From assembly GCF_050847355.1 (NCBI RefSeq), contig NZ_CP193756.1, positions 124,001 to 188,000 of the forward strand: a DNA stretch of 64,000 nucleotides, read 5' to 3'. Under the pieces are notes generated by a model. It was not told the DNA's origin. It did no database searches and was given only the letters and a program-made list of their open reading frames with translations. The DNA comes from Limimaricola sp027213785. Lineage in GTDB: Bacteria; Pseudomonadota; Alphaproteobacteria; Rhodobacterales; Rhodobacteraceae. Below are positions 16,700 to 25,095 of the stretch, piece by piece; position 1 is the first letter of the stretch, and the number at the start of each line of letters is the position of its first letter. The position numbers and the translations under genes were made by a program.

Positions 16700-18494
16700 T
16701 GCCGTCTCTGCCGTCAGCGGCGCGCTGTTTCGCGAGGGCTGGAGCAAGATCCGGGGTGGGGCAGGGGCGCAGGCCCGGCGGCACAGGCAGATCACCCGCG
16801 CCGCGCGCGGCCATTCGCCGGCCGTGTTCAAGCCGGTGAAGCGCGGCGGGTGCCGTACCCGGCCCCAGCTCGTGGGCCAGCTCAGCTATCTCACCACGAA
16901 AGCCTCGCACATCATCGACAGCCGCAGCGTCCATGACGGGGCGGGCCATCTCGATGCCGAACAGATTGGTGATATTGCCGACCGCTTTTCGGAGGCCTGG
17001 GACGAGAGGTTCAGCCCGAAGCTCGGGCACACCACCCACATGATCATGGCTTTTCCCATTGGCACCAAGGGCGAGGATGTCCGCGACATGGCCAGCGAGG
17101 TGTGCGAGCGGTTCTTCATGCAGGAGGGGCGACAATTTGACTATATTGTCGCGATCCACGAGGATCGGGCGCATCCGCACGCGCATGTGGTCCTGAACCG
17201 CCGGTCCGCGGAAGGAGAGCTGTTCTATCTGGGGCGAGACCATCACTTCAACTACGACGATATCCGCCAGGCGATGGTCGAGGCGGGCGAGCGGCATGGC
17301 GTGCGGCTCGAAGCCAGCCGGCGCCTCGATCGCGGGGTGGCCAGCTACAGCCCCAGCAAGAGCGAGGTCTACCTTGCCAAGAAGGAAGGGCGCGACCCCA
17401 TTCCCCGCGAGCGCGTCGGCGCCGACCTCGAGCGCGCCCTGGCCGAGATTGCCCGCACCGCCGAGCTGTATCGCTCATTGGCCACCGAGGCCTCGCGCGA
17501 GCGCCGAGAGGATGTCGCCCAAGCGCTCCACCGGGCGAGTACCTTGCTCGGCCGGGGCGAGGCCCTGGAACCTGATGGAGTGATTTACATGACCGAGGCG
17601 CAGAGCGTCGACGAGCTACGCAGCACCTTTTCAGATCTGGCCGACCGCGCCGAGACGATGGCGCAAGGGCTGCCGCCCGAGCGGCGCGCGGCCGTCGAGC
17701 GCGAGTTGTCGGAGATCTACGCCGGCATTTCACACATGCAGCCCTTGGGCGCAGGCTCCGACAGCTTGACCGCACCGCCGACCAAGACCGGCGTCTACGC
17801 CGACAGCAACATCGACAGCGCGGGTCTGGATCGCCTCGCGGCGCCCCAGACCCGGGCGCAGATCGAGCATGCGCTCGAGGGCACCGGCATCTCCGCCGAT
17901 ACCGTGGTGGCGCGCATCGAGACCGGCGCCAACAGCGCCGCGCTCGAGCGCCAGTGGCTGACCGACGACCTGCAGCGCATCGCGGAGCAGGACGGTCTGG
18001 AACTGACGCGCGACGCGGACCTGCAATGGGCGGTGGATCGGCTGGATGCCGTGCATGTCCAGCTTGGCGAGACGCTGCACGAGGCGCAGGTGCTGCACGA
18101 CCCGGGCATTCGCGAGGAGGTCGACGAGGTGATCGAGCCCGGCGACAGCGCCTCGGCCAGCGCCGCCGTGCTCGCCGCCATGCGCCAGGACAGCGCCCGC
18201 GATCCCTTCGCCAGCGAAGAGACGCGCGATGCCTTCCGCACCGAGATCGAGGCGCAACTCGACGAGGACCAGATCGATGCTCTCCGGGATGGCGATGCGG
18301 CGGCGCTGTCGGGGGTGTTCGACGATCGGCTCGACCGGCTCTATGCCGCGAAGGCCTACCTGCAGGCTGACACGGCGACGGCCGAGGGAGCGGTCCTGCA
18401 GGAGATCAACCACGCGATCGCCGATGAAGAGGTCGACGCGGCCCGGCTGCGCCATACCGCCCGCGACAGCGACACGGGGCCGACCCATGGGTAG
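16686..18494 (+). CDS. virD2: VirD2-like relaxase
   Basis: A 602-aa relaxase of the MOB-P/VirD2 kind. The candidate nicking tyrosine is Tyr68 in QLSYLTTKA, and the metal-binding histidines are in HEDRAHPHAHVVLNR (His 158, 163, 165, 167). It cuts one strand at oriT and leads it through the secretion channel. The ATG at 16686 begins just before the basic N-terminus. Residues beyond about 300 are acidic and Ala-rich, as in other VirD2 proteins whose C-terminus carries the secretion signal. It overlaps virD4 by 8 bp. Confidence 0.85.
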   Translation: MARSDAVSAVSGALFREGWSKIRGGAGAQARRHRQITRAARGHSPAVFKPVKRGGCRTRPQLVGQLSYLTTKASHIIDSRSVHDGAGHLDAEQIGDIADRFSEAWDERFSPKLGHTTHMIMAFPIGTKGEDVRDMASEVCERFFMQEGRQFDYIVAIHEDRAHPHAHVVLNRRSAEGELFYLGRDHHFNYDDIRQAMVEAGERHGVRLEASRRLDRGVASYSPSKSEVYLAKKEGRDPIPRERVGADLERALAEIARTAELYRSLATEASRERREDVAQALHRASTLLGRGEALEPDGVIYMTEAQSVDELRSTFSDLADRAETMAQGLPPERRAAVERELSEIYAGISHMQPLGAGSDSLTAPPTKTGVYADSNIDSAGLDRLAAPQTRAQIEHALEGTGISADTVVARIETGANSAALERQWLTDDLQRIAEQDGLELTRDADLQWAVDRLDAVHVQLGETLHEAQVLHDPGIREEVDEVIEPGDSASASAAVLAAMRQDSARDPFASEETRDAFRTEIEAQLDEDQIDALRDGDAAALSGVFDDRLDRLYAAKAYLQADTATAEGAVLQEINHAIADEEVDAARLRHTARDSDTGPTHG

Positions 18495-20610
18495 AGGGGC
18501 CTTTGCCGGGGCGGTTCTGAGCCTCACGCTGGTCGGCGCGGCCATCGGCTATGTCATCGCGACAGCCTATCTGACCTTTCGCTATGCCGGCCTCTCGGGC
18601 GAGGTGGATTTTCTCATGCTCGCCCGCGACTACGGCGCCATGGCAGCCCGCCGTCCGAACGACGCCACCATCGTCAACCTCATCATCGGCGGCTTCGCGG
18701 TCGCCGGTCTGTTGCTGAGCGGCGTGCTGGCTGGCGAGGCGCTGACCCGGTTTGGCGAGACCCGCTGGCAGAGCAGGCGCGACATGAAGCGCAACGGCTT
18801 TTTCGGCCCCACCGGCACCGGCTTCATCCTGGGCAAGTTGGGCCGGCCCGGAAGCCGCGCGGCGCTCATCACCTCCAAGGTGTTTCCCCATGCCCTGATC
18901 GTGGCCCCCACCGGCCGCGGCAAGACGACCGGCTTCACCATTCCCAACATGCTGACCTTCAAGGGCAGCGCCGTGGTTCTGGACGTGAAGGGCGAGATTT
19001 TCGACGCAACCGCCCGGCACCGGGTTGCGGAGGGCGACAAGGTCTTCCGCTTCGCGCCCACCGATTGGCGAACCAACAGGACCCATCGCTACAACCCGCT
19101 CCAGCGGATCTTTGACCTCGAAAACCCCAACCAGCAGCAGATGGAGCTGCAGCTGCTGGCCTCGCTTTTCCTGCAAAGCGACAGCGACAGGGTGCAGGGC
19201 CTGCTGAAGGGCGGCATCGATCTGTTCGTGGCCGCGGGCCTTCTCGCCTTCGAGCGGGAAGTGCCGACCCTGGGCGAGATCTACCGGATCACGGCCTCGG
19301 GCGGCGACAAGCAGAAGGAATACAACGCCCGGCGCCTCGAGGTGCAAAACCCCGCCGCGCGGCTGATCTTCGAGCGCATGGCGTCGACCAACAACGACAC
19401 GCTCACCTCCTATGTCTCGCTCCTGATGACCTCCGGTCTCGACCAGTGGAGCAACCCGGCGATCGATGACGCCACCGCGACGTCGGACTTCGACTTCCGC
19501 ACGATCCGCAAGACCCCCTTTACGGTCTATCTCGTGGTGGAGCCGCTGATGGTGAAGCCGCTGGCCTCGCTGATCCGGCTGTTCTTTTCCGACCTCATCG
19601 CCTCCTTGCAGGACCATCAGCCCGGCAAGGACGAGCCCTGGCCGGTGATGATCCTGCTCGACGAGTTCAACCGGCTGGGAAAGATGCCGATCGTCGTCGA
19701 CAGCATCGAGACCCTGCGCTCCTATCGCGGCCACCTCGCGATCGTCACGCAGACCATCCCGGCGCTCGACGAGATCTATGGCGAGAACGCCCGTCGCTCG
19801 CTGCAGGGCAACGCCGGCGTGAAGCTCTACCTGACCCCCTCCGACGAGAAGACCGTCGAGGAGTTGAGCAACGCGGTCGGCAAGACCACCAAGCGCGTCG
19901 TAACCCGTTCTCGGGCGGTGAGCCGCAACCCGTTCGAGGGCCGCAGCACCTCCGAGCGCACCGAGGAGGCGCCGCTGCTGACCGAGGACCAGGCGCGCCG
20001 CATGCCGCTCGATGACATCGTGATGGTGATCGACGCGCAGATGCCGGTGCGCGCCAAGCGGATCCAGTATTTCAAGGACCGCTATTTTCAGCGGCTCTTT
20101 GAGGCGCAGACCGGCGCGTATCCCTTGCCGCAAGAGGGGACCGTGCCCACGGCGCGGACGGCCGTCGTCGCGAACGACGAGGCTGCTGAGTGCTCCGGGG
20201 CCTCGGCCCGGACCAAAGCGGAGCCGACGACCGAGCCGGACATATCCGAGGATGGGGCCGGCGCCACGCCGCCCGGTCGAGAGACGGCGGAGGCCCCGAG
20301 TCCGGCGCCGGCGCCCGCCAATCCGCAACCCGCCTCGGCTCCGTCCGACGAGACCATGAGCATTCGCCAGGCCAGCGAGACCGCCTCTCCGGATGGACGG
20401 GCGATCCGGCCGGGACGGCGACGGCGCTCACGGGCCATCAGCGACAGCCAATTGGCCACCGCGTCCCCTGCGAAAGCCGCGCGGCCGCTGAGCGGCGGGC
20501 AGGGCGCGCGCATCGAGGACCGCGAGGCCCTGCAGCAGGGGGTGAGCAGCCTCAGCGCCTTGATCGATCGCGAGACGGAGAACGGGGTGTTGAGTGAGGG
20601 GGTCGGGTGA
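18487..20610 (+). CDS. virD4: VirD4-type coupling protein
   Basis: A 707-aa T4SS coupling ATPase. Two N-terminal membrane segments (within residues 1-35 and about 57-80) are followed by Walker A VAPTGRGKTTG, a VVLDVKGEIF motif, and Walker B VMILLDEFNRLG, with the VTQTIPALDEIYG region typical of TraG/VirD4. It recruits the relaxase-DNA complex to the VirB channel. The last 190 residues are a disordered Ala/Pro/Glu/Arg tail. The start at 18487 is set by the overlap with the relaxase stop and the hydrophobic N-terminus. Confidence 0.92.
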   Translation: MGRGAFAGAVLSLTLVGAAIGYVIATAYLTFRYAGLSGEVDFLMLARDYGAMAARRPNDATIVNLIIGGFAVAGLLLSGVLAGEALTRFGETRWQSRRDMKRNGFFGPTGTGFILGKLGRPGSRAALITSKVFPHALIVAPTGRGKTTGFTIPNMLTFKGSAVVLDVKGEIFDATARHRVAEGDKVFRFAPTDWRTNRTHRYNPLQRIFDLENPNQQQMELQLLASLFLQSDSDRVQGLLKGGIDLFVAAGLLAFEREVPTLGEIYRITASGGDKQKEYNARRLEVQNPAARLIFERMASTNNDTLTSYVSLLMTSGLDQWSNPAIDDATATSDFDFRTIRKTPFTVYLVVEPLMVKPLASLIRLFFSDLIASLQDHQPGKDEPWPVMILLDEFNRLGKMPIVVDSIETLRSYRGHLAIVTQTIPALDEIYGENARRSLQGNAGVKLYLTPSDEKTVEELSNAVGKTTKRVVTRSRAVSRNPFEGRSTSERTEEAPLLTEDQARRMPLDDIVMVIDAQMPVRAKRIQYFKDRYFQRLFEAQTGAYPLPQEGTVPTARTAVVANDEAAECSGASARTKAEPTTEPDISEDGAGATPPGRETAEAPSPAPAPANPQPASAPSDETMSIRQASETASPDGRAIRPGRRRRSRAISDSQLATASPAKAARPLSGGQGARIEDREALQQGVSSLSALIDRETENGVLSEGVG

Positions 20611-20643
20611 TGACGTGAAGCTGCCTGTTGATGGCCCGCTCTG

Positions 20644-21861
20644 CTATCGCGCCAAATCCGCCTCCTCGTGCTCGAAGGCGGTCGCCATCTCTTTTATCTC
20701 CCGTTCCGGGGCGCCCAAGTTGCGGGCGACATCCCTCCAAGCTTTTGTGGCCTCGGCTACCTCTGCAATGATGCGATCGGCATCTTCGGCTTCGAGAAGG
20801 TAATTCTCGTGCTGAGAGCGGTGCAGTTCGATGCTGGCATCCGGATTGTCGTCATCCACGTAGCTCTTGAGCACGCGCGGTTGGTTGGGAACCGGGTTGA
20901 TGTCGTAGGCGGGTGACAGGTGCCAGCCGCCCCTTCCGCGCAAAAACCCATGATTGCGCATGTGGTCATCGAGGTTCGTCACGAGGATGGAAAAAGCGAC
21001 CCGCCTGTAGAGCTCCTCGCGATCCTCGTCCGGGGTCACGCTTTCCGAGGTGATCACGTCCGCCAGATCTAGGTAGCTGTAGCTTTCTCCATCCCGCCCG
21101 TTGAGCATGGCCATCGCCGAGATGAAGGGGATCCTGCCTTGATCCTCCCGATCAAATCGGTGGGACAGAAAGACCGGTTTGTCGCCGGCCATTTCAAGGG
21201 TGTGATCCGCAACCGTTATTCCCGCACGCCGGGCCAGCTCGAGCGCGATAGCTTCCCATCGTTCGACGCAGTGGGTGTCCGTCTCCTTCGGAAACTTCGC
21301 AACGGAAAGGCGCCCATGCTGATCGAGGATACTGGCCTTCGGCCGTGCGCCCCCCAGAGAGCTTCCCGGAGCAAACAGCATTCTGAGGTCTTCGGTGGTC
21401 TCATCGCCACGCAGAACACGCTGGGATGCTTGGAGCAGATCTCCGAGACTGAGCAGCGCAGGCACGCCGATCCCCTCGCGCGCCTGGAACTCGCCATCGA
21501 CCTTGTACCGTAGCGCGCCCAACCGAGTTTCGTCGTTGACGCCCAAAAGGTAGTCGGCCTCTTGCAGCGTCTTCGGGCGTCGTTCCTCCGCCTTGGCCAT
21601 CCGCCCTTCATAGCGTCGCATGACGGTCCGGCCCCACGTGTCCGGAGAGGAATCCCCGAGCGGGGCGAGCATGTCCTGGCCTGCCTCTGGCACGAATTGC
21701 CCCGGACCTAGAGGCATGTTCGGCGAAAGGCCGAAGGCGTTTTCGTCAGCGAGCCATTCTTCATGATACGTGAAGGATACTCGCTCCCGGCCCCGCCCCG
21801 CGGTCCGGTGCAGCGTGCCAACCCGGCGCAAGCCTTTCCAATCGATCCAGACCTCAACCAT
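20644..21861 (-). CDS. hipA: HipA-family serine/threonine kinase toxin
   Basis: A 405-aa kinase of the HipA fold. An N-terminal couple domain (WADENAFGLSPNMPLGPG-like region) is followed by the ATP loop GSSLGGARPKAS, the lysine strand LSVAKFPKETD, the catalytic loop LVTNLDDHMRNHGF with the N-x-D-D-H-x-x-N pattern complete, and the metal site LSPAYDINP. All catalytic residues are present, so it should be an active toxin that phosphorylates a translation factor, causing persistence. It overlaps hipB by 8 bp. The pair sits between virD4 and virB6 and may stabilise the element. Confidence 0.92.
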   Translation of the reverse strand: MVEVWIDWKGLRRVGTLHRTAGRGRERVSFTYHEEWLADENAFGLSPNMPLGPGQFVPEAGQDMLAPLGDSSPDTWGRTVMRRYEGRMAKAEERRPKTLQEADYLLGVNDETRLGALRYKVDGEFQAREGIGVPALLSLGDLLQASQRVLRGDETTEDLRMLFAPGSSLGGARPKASILDQHGRLSVAKFPKETDTHCVERWEAIALELARRAGITVADHTLEMAGDKPVFLSHRFDREDQGRIPFISAMAMLNGRDGESYSYLDLADVITSESVTPDEDREELYRRVAFSILVTNLDDHMRNHGFLRGRGGWHLSPAYDINPVPNQPRVLKSYVDDDNPDASIELHRSQHENYLLEAEDADRIIAEVAEATKAWRDVARNLGAPEREIKEMATAFEHEEADLAR

Positions 21862-22156
21862 TCTTCAGCCTTGCTCGCTTGGGAAGCGCATCGAGGGACA
21901 TCTGATCACCGACCGGGTCGTCGAGATGCCCCCATCCTTTCAGGAGGCCAAGGGCCTGTAGCACTGCTGCGTAGGTGCCGATTTTGACTGCTGGATCCCC
22001 GCCTTCGATCTTGGCCACGGTCTGCCGGGTTGTTCCAGCGCGCTGCGCGACGATTTCGGCCGTCAGCTTTCGACGTAGACGTGCAACGCGGATGTGTTCC
22101 CCGAGAGTCATGAGCTCCTTGCGGGCCGCCCGGGGCGTCTTGATCGCAACCGCCAT
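21854..22156 (-). CDS. hipB: HipB-like antitoxin
   Basis: A 100-aa Xre-family protein with the helix-turn-helix GEHIRVARLRRKLTAEIVAQ and RAGTTRQTVAKIEGGDPAVK. The ATG at 22156 is chosen over one 30 bp upstream because GGAGG precedes it by 7 bp. HipB binds operators upstream of its own operon and neutralises HipA. The C-terminus (DALPKRARLKNG) differs from E. coli HipB. Confidence 0.88.
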   Translation of the reverse strand: MAVAIKTPRAARKELMTLGEHIRVARLRRKLTAEIVAQRAGTTRQTVAKIEGGDPAVKIGTYAAVLQALGLLKGWGHLDDPVGDQMSLDALPKRARLKNG

Positions 22157-22260
22157 AATGTAGCCTCCAGTGAACGCAAAGTACATACATGTTATTTTTA
22201 GGAAACATTATGGTCAATGGGCGGCCGGAAACGGTCTGCAGGCGTCTTATGCTCTCCTTC

Positions 22261-22286
22261 TTAATGTTACCTAGATGCAACATTAA
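22261..22286. promoter_or_regulatory. Palindrome TTAATGTT-N10-AACATTAA, candidate HipB operator
   Basis: Perfect 8-bp arms at 22261-22268 and 22279-22286 with a 10-bp spacer. Two further AACATTA half-sites occur at 22204-22210 and 22330-22336. All lie in the AT-rich 361-bp gap upstream of hipB, where autoregulatory operators are expected. The spacing differs from the E. coli hip operator, so this is an inference. Confidence 0.6.
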
Positions 22287-22517
22287 CGCCCCTTCTGTAG
22301 ATTTGGACGCACATAGTGAGCATGATTTTAACATTACGCGTCGCCGTGATGGGGGCTAGGCGCGGCAGCTTACGTTAAGAACAGTAGACCGTGCCTGCTG
22401 GCGCACACGCATAGAAGCCCGAGAATTTCCTACCTGGCATGCATTTGTACTCTCCGCACGAACGACATGTTCGCGCTGATCCCCGCCGTAACGAAGACCT
22501 GCGCCAGCGGGGACTTT

Positions 22518-23525
22518 CTACATCAGTCGCTTGTTGCGCTGCATGATCCGCTGAACCTGCGCGCCGGCGCCTGTCGCTATATGGCGCGTGGCGGCGCCAG
22601 CGAGTTCGGTGTCACTTCGCGCTCCTCTTTCGGCCCGGTTCTGCGAACCTCGCGTGTTGGCGAGCCCGGCCGAAAAGCCGCGGGCTCCGTCCGGACTGAC
22701 CGCCTGCATCGTCGGCATCACCACGTTGCCCGAGATCGCGCGCACGAGAAACGGCGTGGCCAAGATGAACGCTTTCGACATGAGAATGAGCATGAAGAAG
22801 GGAACTAGCGCGCCAATATTATCGGCGGCGTCAGGTGCACCCAATGTCTCCATCAGCTCTCGCCCAACACCGATGATGGTCGCGAATACGCCCGCCACGA
22901 CCACGGGATAAAGGGCAAAGGAAGCGGTCGAGCTGACCCAGCGGAGGAAGTAGTCCTTCGTCGCGTCGAACAGAGTCAGGAAGATCATGATTGGCGCCAG
23001 GGCCAGCATGAGCGTCATCACCACGCGCGCGAAGACCACGATGAAGGCGGCGATGCCGCCCAGGAGGCTGAGAAGGACCAGGCCGATGCCATTGATGACG
23101 GCCCCTGTCATCCAGTTCATGCTGTCGGCAATCGCGTCGAGATACTCGGTCATGGTCCCGATCAGGACATCGAACTCTTCGGCGAACGTACCAGAGGGCC
23201 CGATTGCTCCACCGCCGACCGAGGCCACCAGCGCTCCTGCGATGGAATCGATGCCATCGAGCAGCGCCGATGAGAAGGTGCTGAACTGCGTCCAGCTTTG
23301 CGCGAAGATGGCGATCAGCACCATCTTGACCACCAGCCAAAAGGTCATCCGCCCATCCATGTCGCGAAAGCCGAAGGCCAGGTTCAGAAACACGAAGATT
23401 ACGACCAGCGTGCAGGTCACGGTCCCAAGGGTGCCTACCGTGGCCGCGACCATGCCGAATTGGGTCTCCGCCGCATTGTCGAGAAACCCGTCTGTCGTTT
23501 CGACGAAGAACGTGACAACACCCAT
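22518..23525 (-). CDS. virB6: VirB6-like polytopic channel protein
   Basis: A 335-aa membrane protein of the VirB6/TrbL type with at least six hydrophobic segments, for example TCTLVVIFVFLNLAFGFRDM, FIVVFARVVMTLMLALAPIM and LVPFFMLILMSKAFILATPF. The RVVMTLMLALAPIMIFLTLF core with F...F..W.. following is a common VirB6 signature. The ATG at 23525 has GGAGGG upstream. It is the last gene of the virB operon rather than lying between B5 and B8. Confidence 0.82.
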   Translation of the reverse strand: MGVVTFFVETTDGFLDNAAETQFGMVAATVGTLGTVTCTLVVIFVFLNLAFGFRDMDGRMTFWLVVKMVLIAIFAQSWTQFSTFSSALLDGIDSIAGALVASVGGGAIGPSGTFAEEFDVLIGTMTEYLDAIADSMNWMTGAVINGIGLVLLSLLGGIAAFIVVFARVVMTLMLALAPIMIFLTLFDATKDYFLRWVSSTASFALYPVVVAGVFATIIGVGRELMETLGAPDAADNIGALVPFFMLILMSKAFILATPFLVRAISGNVVMPTMQAVSPDGARGFSAGLANTRGSQNRAERGARSDTELAGAATRHIATGAGAQVQRIMQRNKRLM

Positions 23526-23535
23526 ACGACCCTCC

Positions 23536-23934
23536 CTACCAGAGCCCGACCGCTTGACAGATCGGCCGCCCCTCACGCCGGTAGGCCTTTGTCGCCCTCC
23601 GAATATCCGGAATGATCTCCAGAAACCTGAAACGCGATATTCCGGCGAACTCCGTCTCCATCGCCGCTGTAACGGTGTCCCAGTCGGGGAAGCGCAGGTC
23701 ACAGGTGCATTCCCCGGCTTCGACCACGTTGCGGTAGCCCTCTTGCTTATAGAGCTCGGTCGCCAACTCTATTGCGGTCATTCCCTTGATCCGTTCGGGC
23801 CGAACAGGCGCATTCGGACAATCCGGGTTTGTGGGTTCTTCCTTCAAATCAGGTAACGTGAAGCTGCCTTGTGCGGAGGAGGCAGAGGCGACAAGAGCTG
23901 CCATGAGTACGGCGATGATGCTGTCTCCAGTCAT
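23536..23934 (-). CDS. Exported protein of unknown function in virB operon
   Basis: A 132-aa protein with a signal peptide (MTGDSIIAVLMAALVASASS, then AQG) and a mature part containing NPDCPNAPVRPERIKG, ECTCDLRFPDWDTV and a C-terminal Cys. Four cysteines in the mature part suggest disulfides in the periplasm. It overlaps the DUF4177-type gene by ATGA and is followed by virB6 after 10 bp, so it belongs to the operon. No family is recognised. Confidence 0.6.
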   Translation of the reverse strand: MTGDSIIAVLMAALVASASSAQGSFTLPDLKEEPTNPDCPNAPVRPERIKGMTAIELATELYKQEGYRNVVEAGECTCDLRFPDWDTVTAAMETEFAGISRFRFLEIIPDIRRATKAYRREGRPICQAVGLW

Positions 23935-24110
23935 GCTACCTCTGCACCGGAAGTCACCGGCCGCTTGAAGAACAACCGGGTATGGGTCAGGCCGACCGGG
24001 ACTGCCGAAACAAGCTCCCAACCTTGAGACCCCAGTTGTTCAAGCGCTTGATTTGTTTTCTTCTCATCGCGCGCAGGCACGATCTCCGTCGCATACTCAA
24101 ACGTCGTCAT
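23931..24110 (-). CDS. DUF4177-like small protein in virB operon
   Basis: A 59-aa protein from the ATG at 24110: FEYATEIVPARDEKKTNQAL then EQLGSQGWELVSAVPVGLTH and RLFFKRP. The pattern E.LN.LG..GWELV.......FKR is that of DUF4177, small proteins of unknown function. It overlaps the virB11 end by 14 bp and the next gene by 4 bp, so it is a true operon member. Confidence 0.65.
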   Translation of the reverse strand: MTTFEYATEIVPARDEKKTNQALEQLGSQGWELVSAVPVGLTHTRLFFKRPVTSGAEVA

Positions 24111-25095
24111 GGCCGTGGCCCTCCTTGTCGTCCGCGCCTGGCAGGAAGAATTCGGTGATGCCCCGTTGGCCGTTCAGACGGCCGGTCTGGATGACCACGT
24201 CGATCGAGCTTTCGATGTAGCGCAGCATGTCGGCATGGGTCATCGGGACGTGGGTTTTCAGCGCCGCGATGGCGAGGCGCTGCATGGCGAGTTGCGGTGT
24301 CTCGGCATGAAGCGTCGTCATCGAGCCGCCATGTCCGGTGTTGATCGCCTCGAGAAAGGTCATGGCCTCAGACCCGCGCACCTCGCCCAGAACGATCCGG
24401 TCCGGCCGCATCCGCAGCGCCGAGGTCAGCAGCGCATCGGCCGCCTGGGGCTCGACGTCGCGGTTGGCGATGAGCGTGACCGCGTTGGGTTGTGCGGGCA
24501 GCAGTTCCGCCGCCTCCTCGATGGTGACGATCCGCTCGTCGGCGGGGACATGGGAGAGGATCTTGCGCGCCACGATCGTCTTGCCGGTCGAGGTGCCGCC
24601 GGCCACGACCATGTTGAGCTTGTGATCGACGCAAAACCGCAAGCAAGCGGCGATGTCACCGCGGGCGACGATGGCGCGCAGCGCGCGGCTTCGCTTCTGG
24701 CGCAACCGGTCCAGGCTGCGCTCCTCGCCGTAGAGGAAGGAAAGCTCGATCTGCTCGAGCGGCAGGTTGGTGAAAAACCGCAGCGAGATCGAGGCGCCAT
24801 ATGCGACGACAGGCGCCACCATGACCTGCGCCCGGATCGGGCGGCCGCGATAGTCGATGCTGACCGAGACCACGGGCTTGGCTTTGCTCATCGTCGTGTT
24901 CGTGGCCGAGGCCACCTGGTTGGCGAGATCGCGCGCCTGGGTCTGCGACAGGACCGTCTCGAGGGGGCGCATGAAATGGTCGCCGTGGAACTCGCCCCAC
25001 ACCCGGCCATCCGGGTTGATGCAGATCTCGATCACGTCCTGCCGCGCGGCCTCGGGAATACGGTCGAGAGAGCTTTCAAGATAGCCCGACCCCAT
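24097..25095 (-). CDS. virB11: VirB11 traffic ATPase
   Basis: A 332-aa hexameric ATPase of the T4SS. Walker A is GGTSTGKT (residues 166-173); the Asp box ERIVTIEEAAEL, Walker B RMRPDRIVLGEVRG and the His box TGHGGSMTTLHAETP all follow in order. It energises pilus assembly and substrate passage at the inner membrane. Its start overlaps the virB10 stop (25093-25097). Confidence 0.95.
   Translation of the reverse strand: MGSGYLESSLDRIPEAARQDVIEICINPDGRVWGEFHGDHFMRPLETVLSQTQARDLANQVASATNTTMSKAKPVVSVSIDYRGRPIRAQVMVAPVVAYGASISLRFFTNLPLEQIELSFLYGEERSLDRLRQKRSRALRAIVARGDIAACLRFCVDHKLNMVVAGGTSTGKTIVARKILSHVPADERIVTIEEAAELLPAQPNAVTLIANRDVEPQAADALLTSALRMRPDRIVLGEVRGSEAMTFLEAINTGHGGSMTTLHAETPQLAMQRLAIAALKTHVPMTHADMLRYIESSIDVVIQTGRLNGQRGITEFFLPGADDKEGHGHDDV

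Noticed and set aside
18406..20328. 640-codon minus-strand frame opposite virD4
   Set aside because: Shadow of virD4; Arg/Gly/His-rich with no domain.
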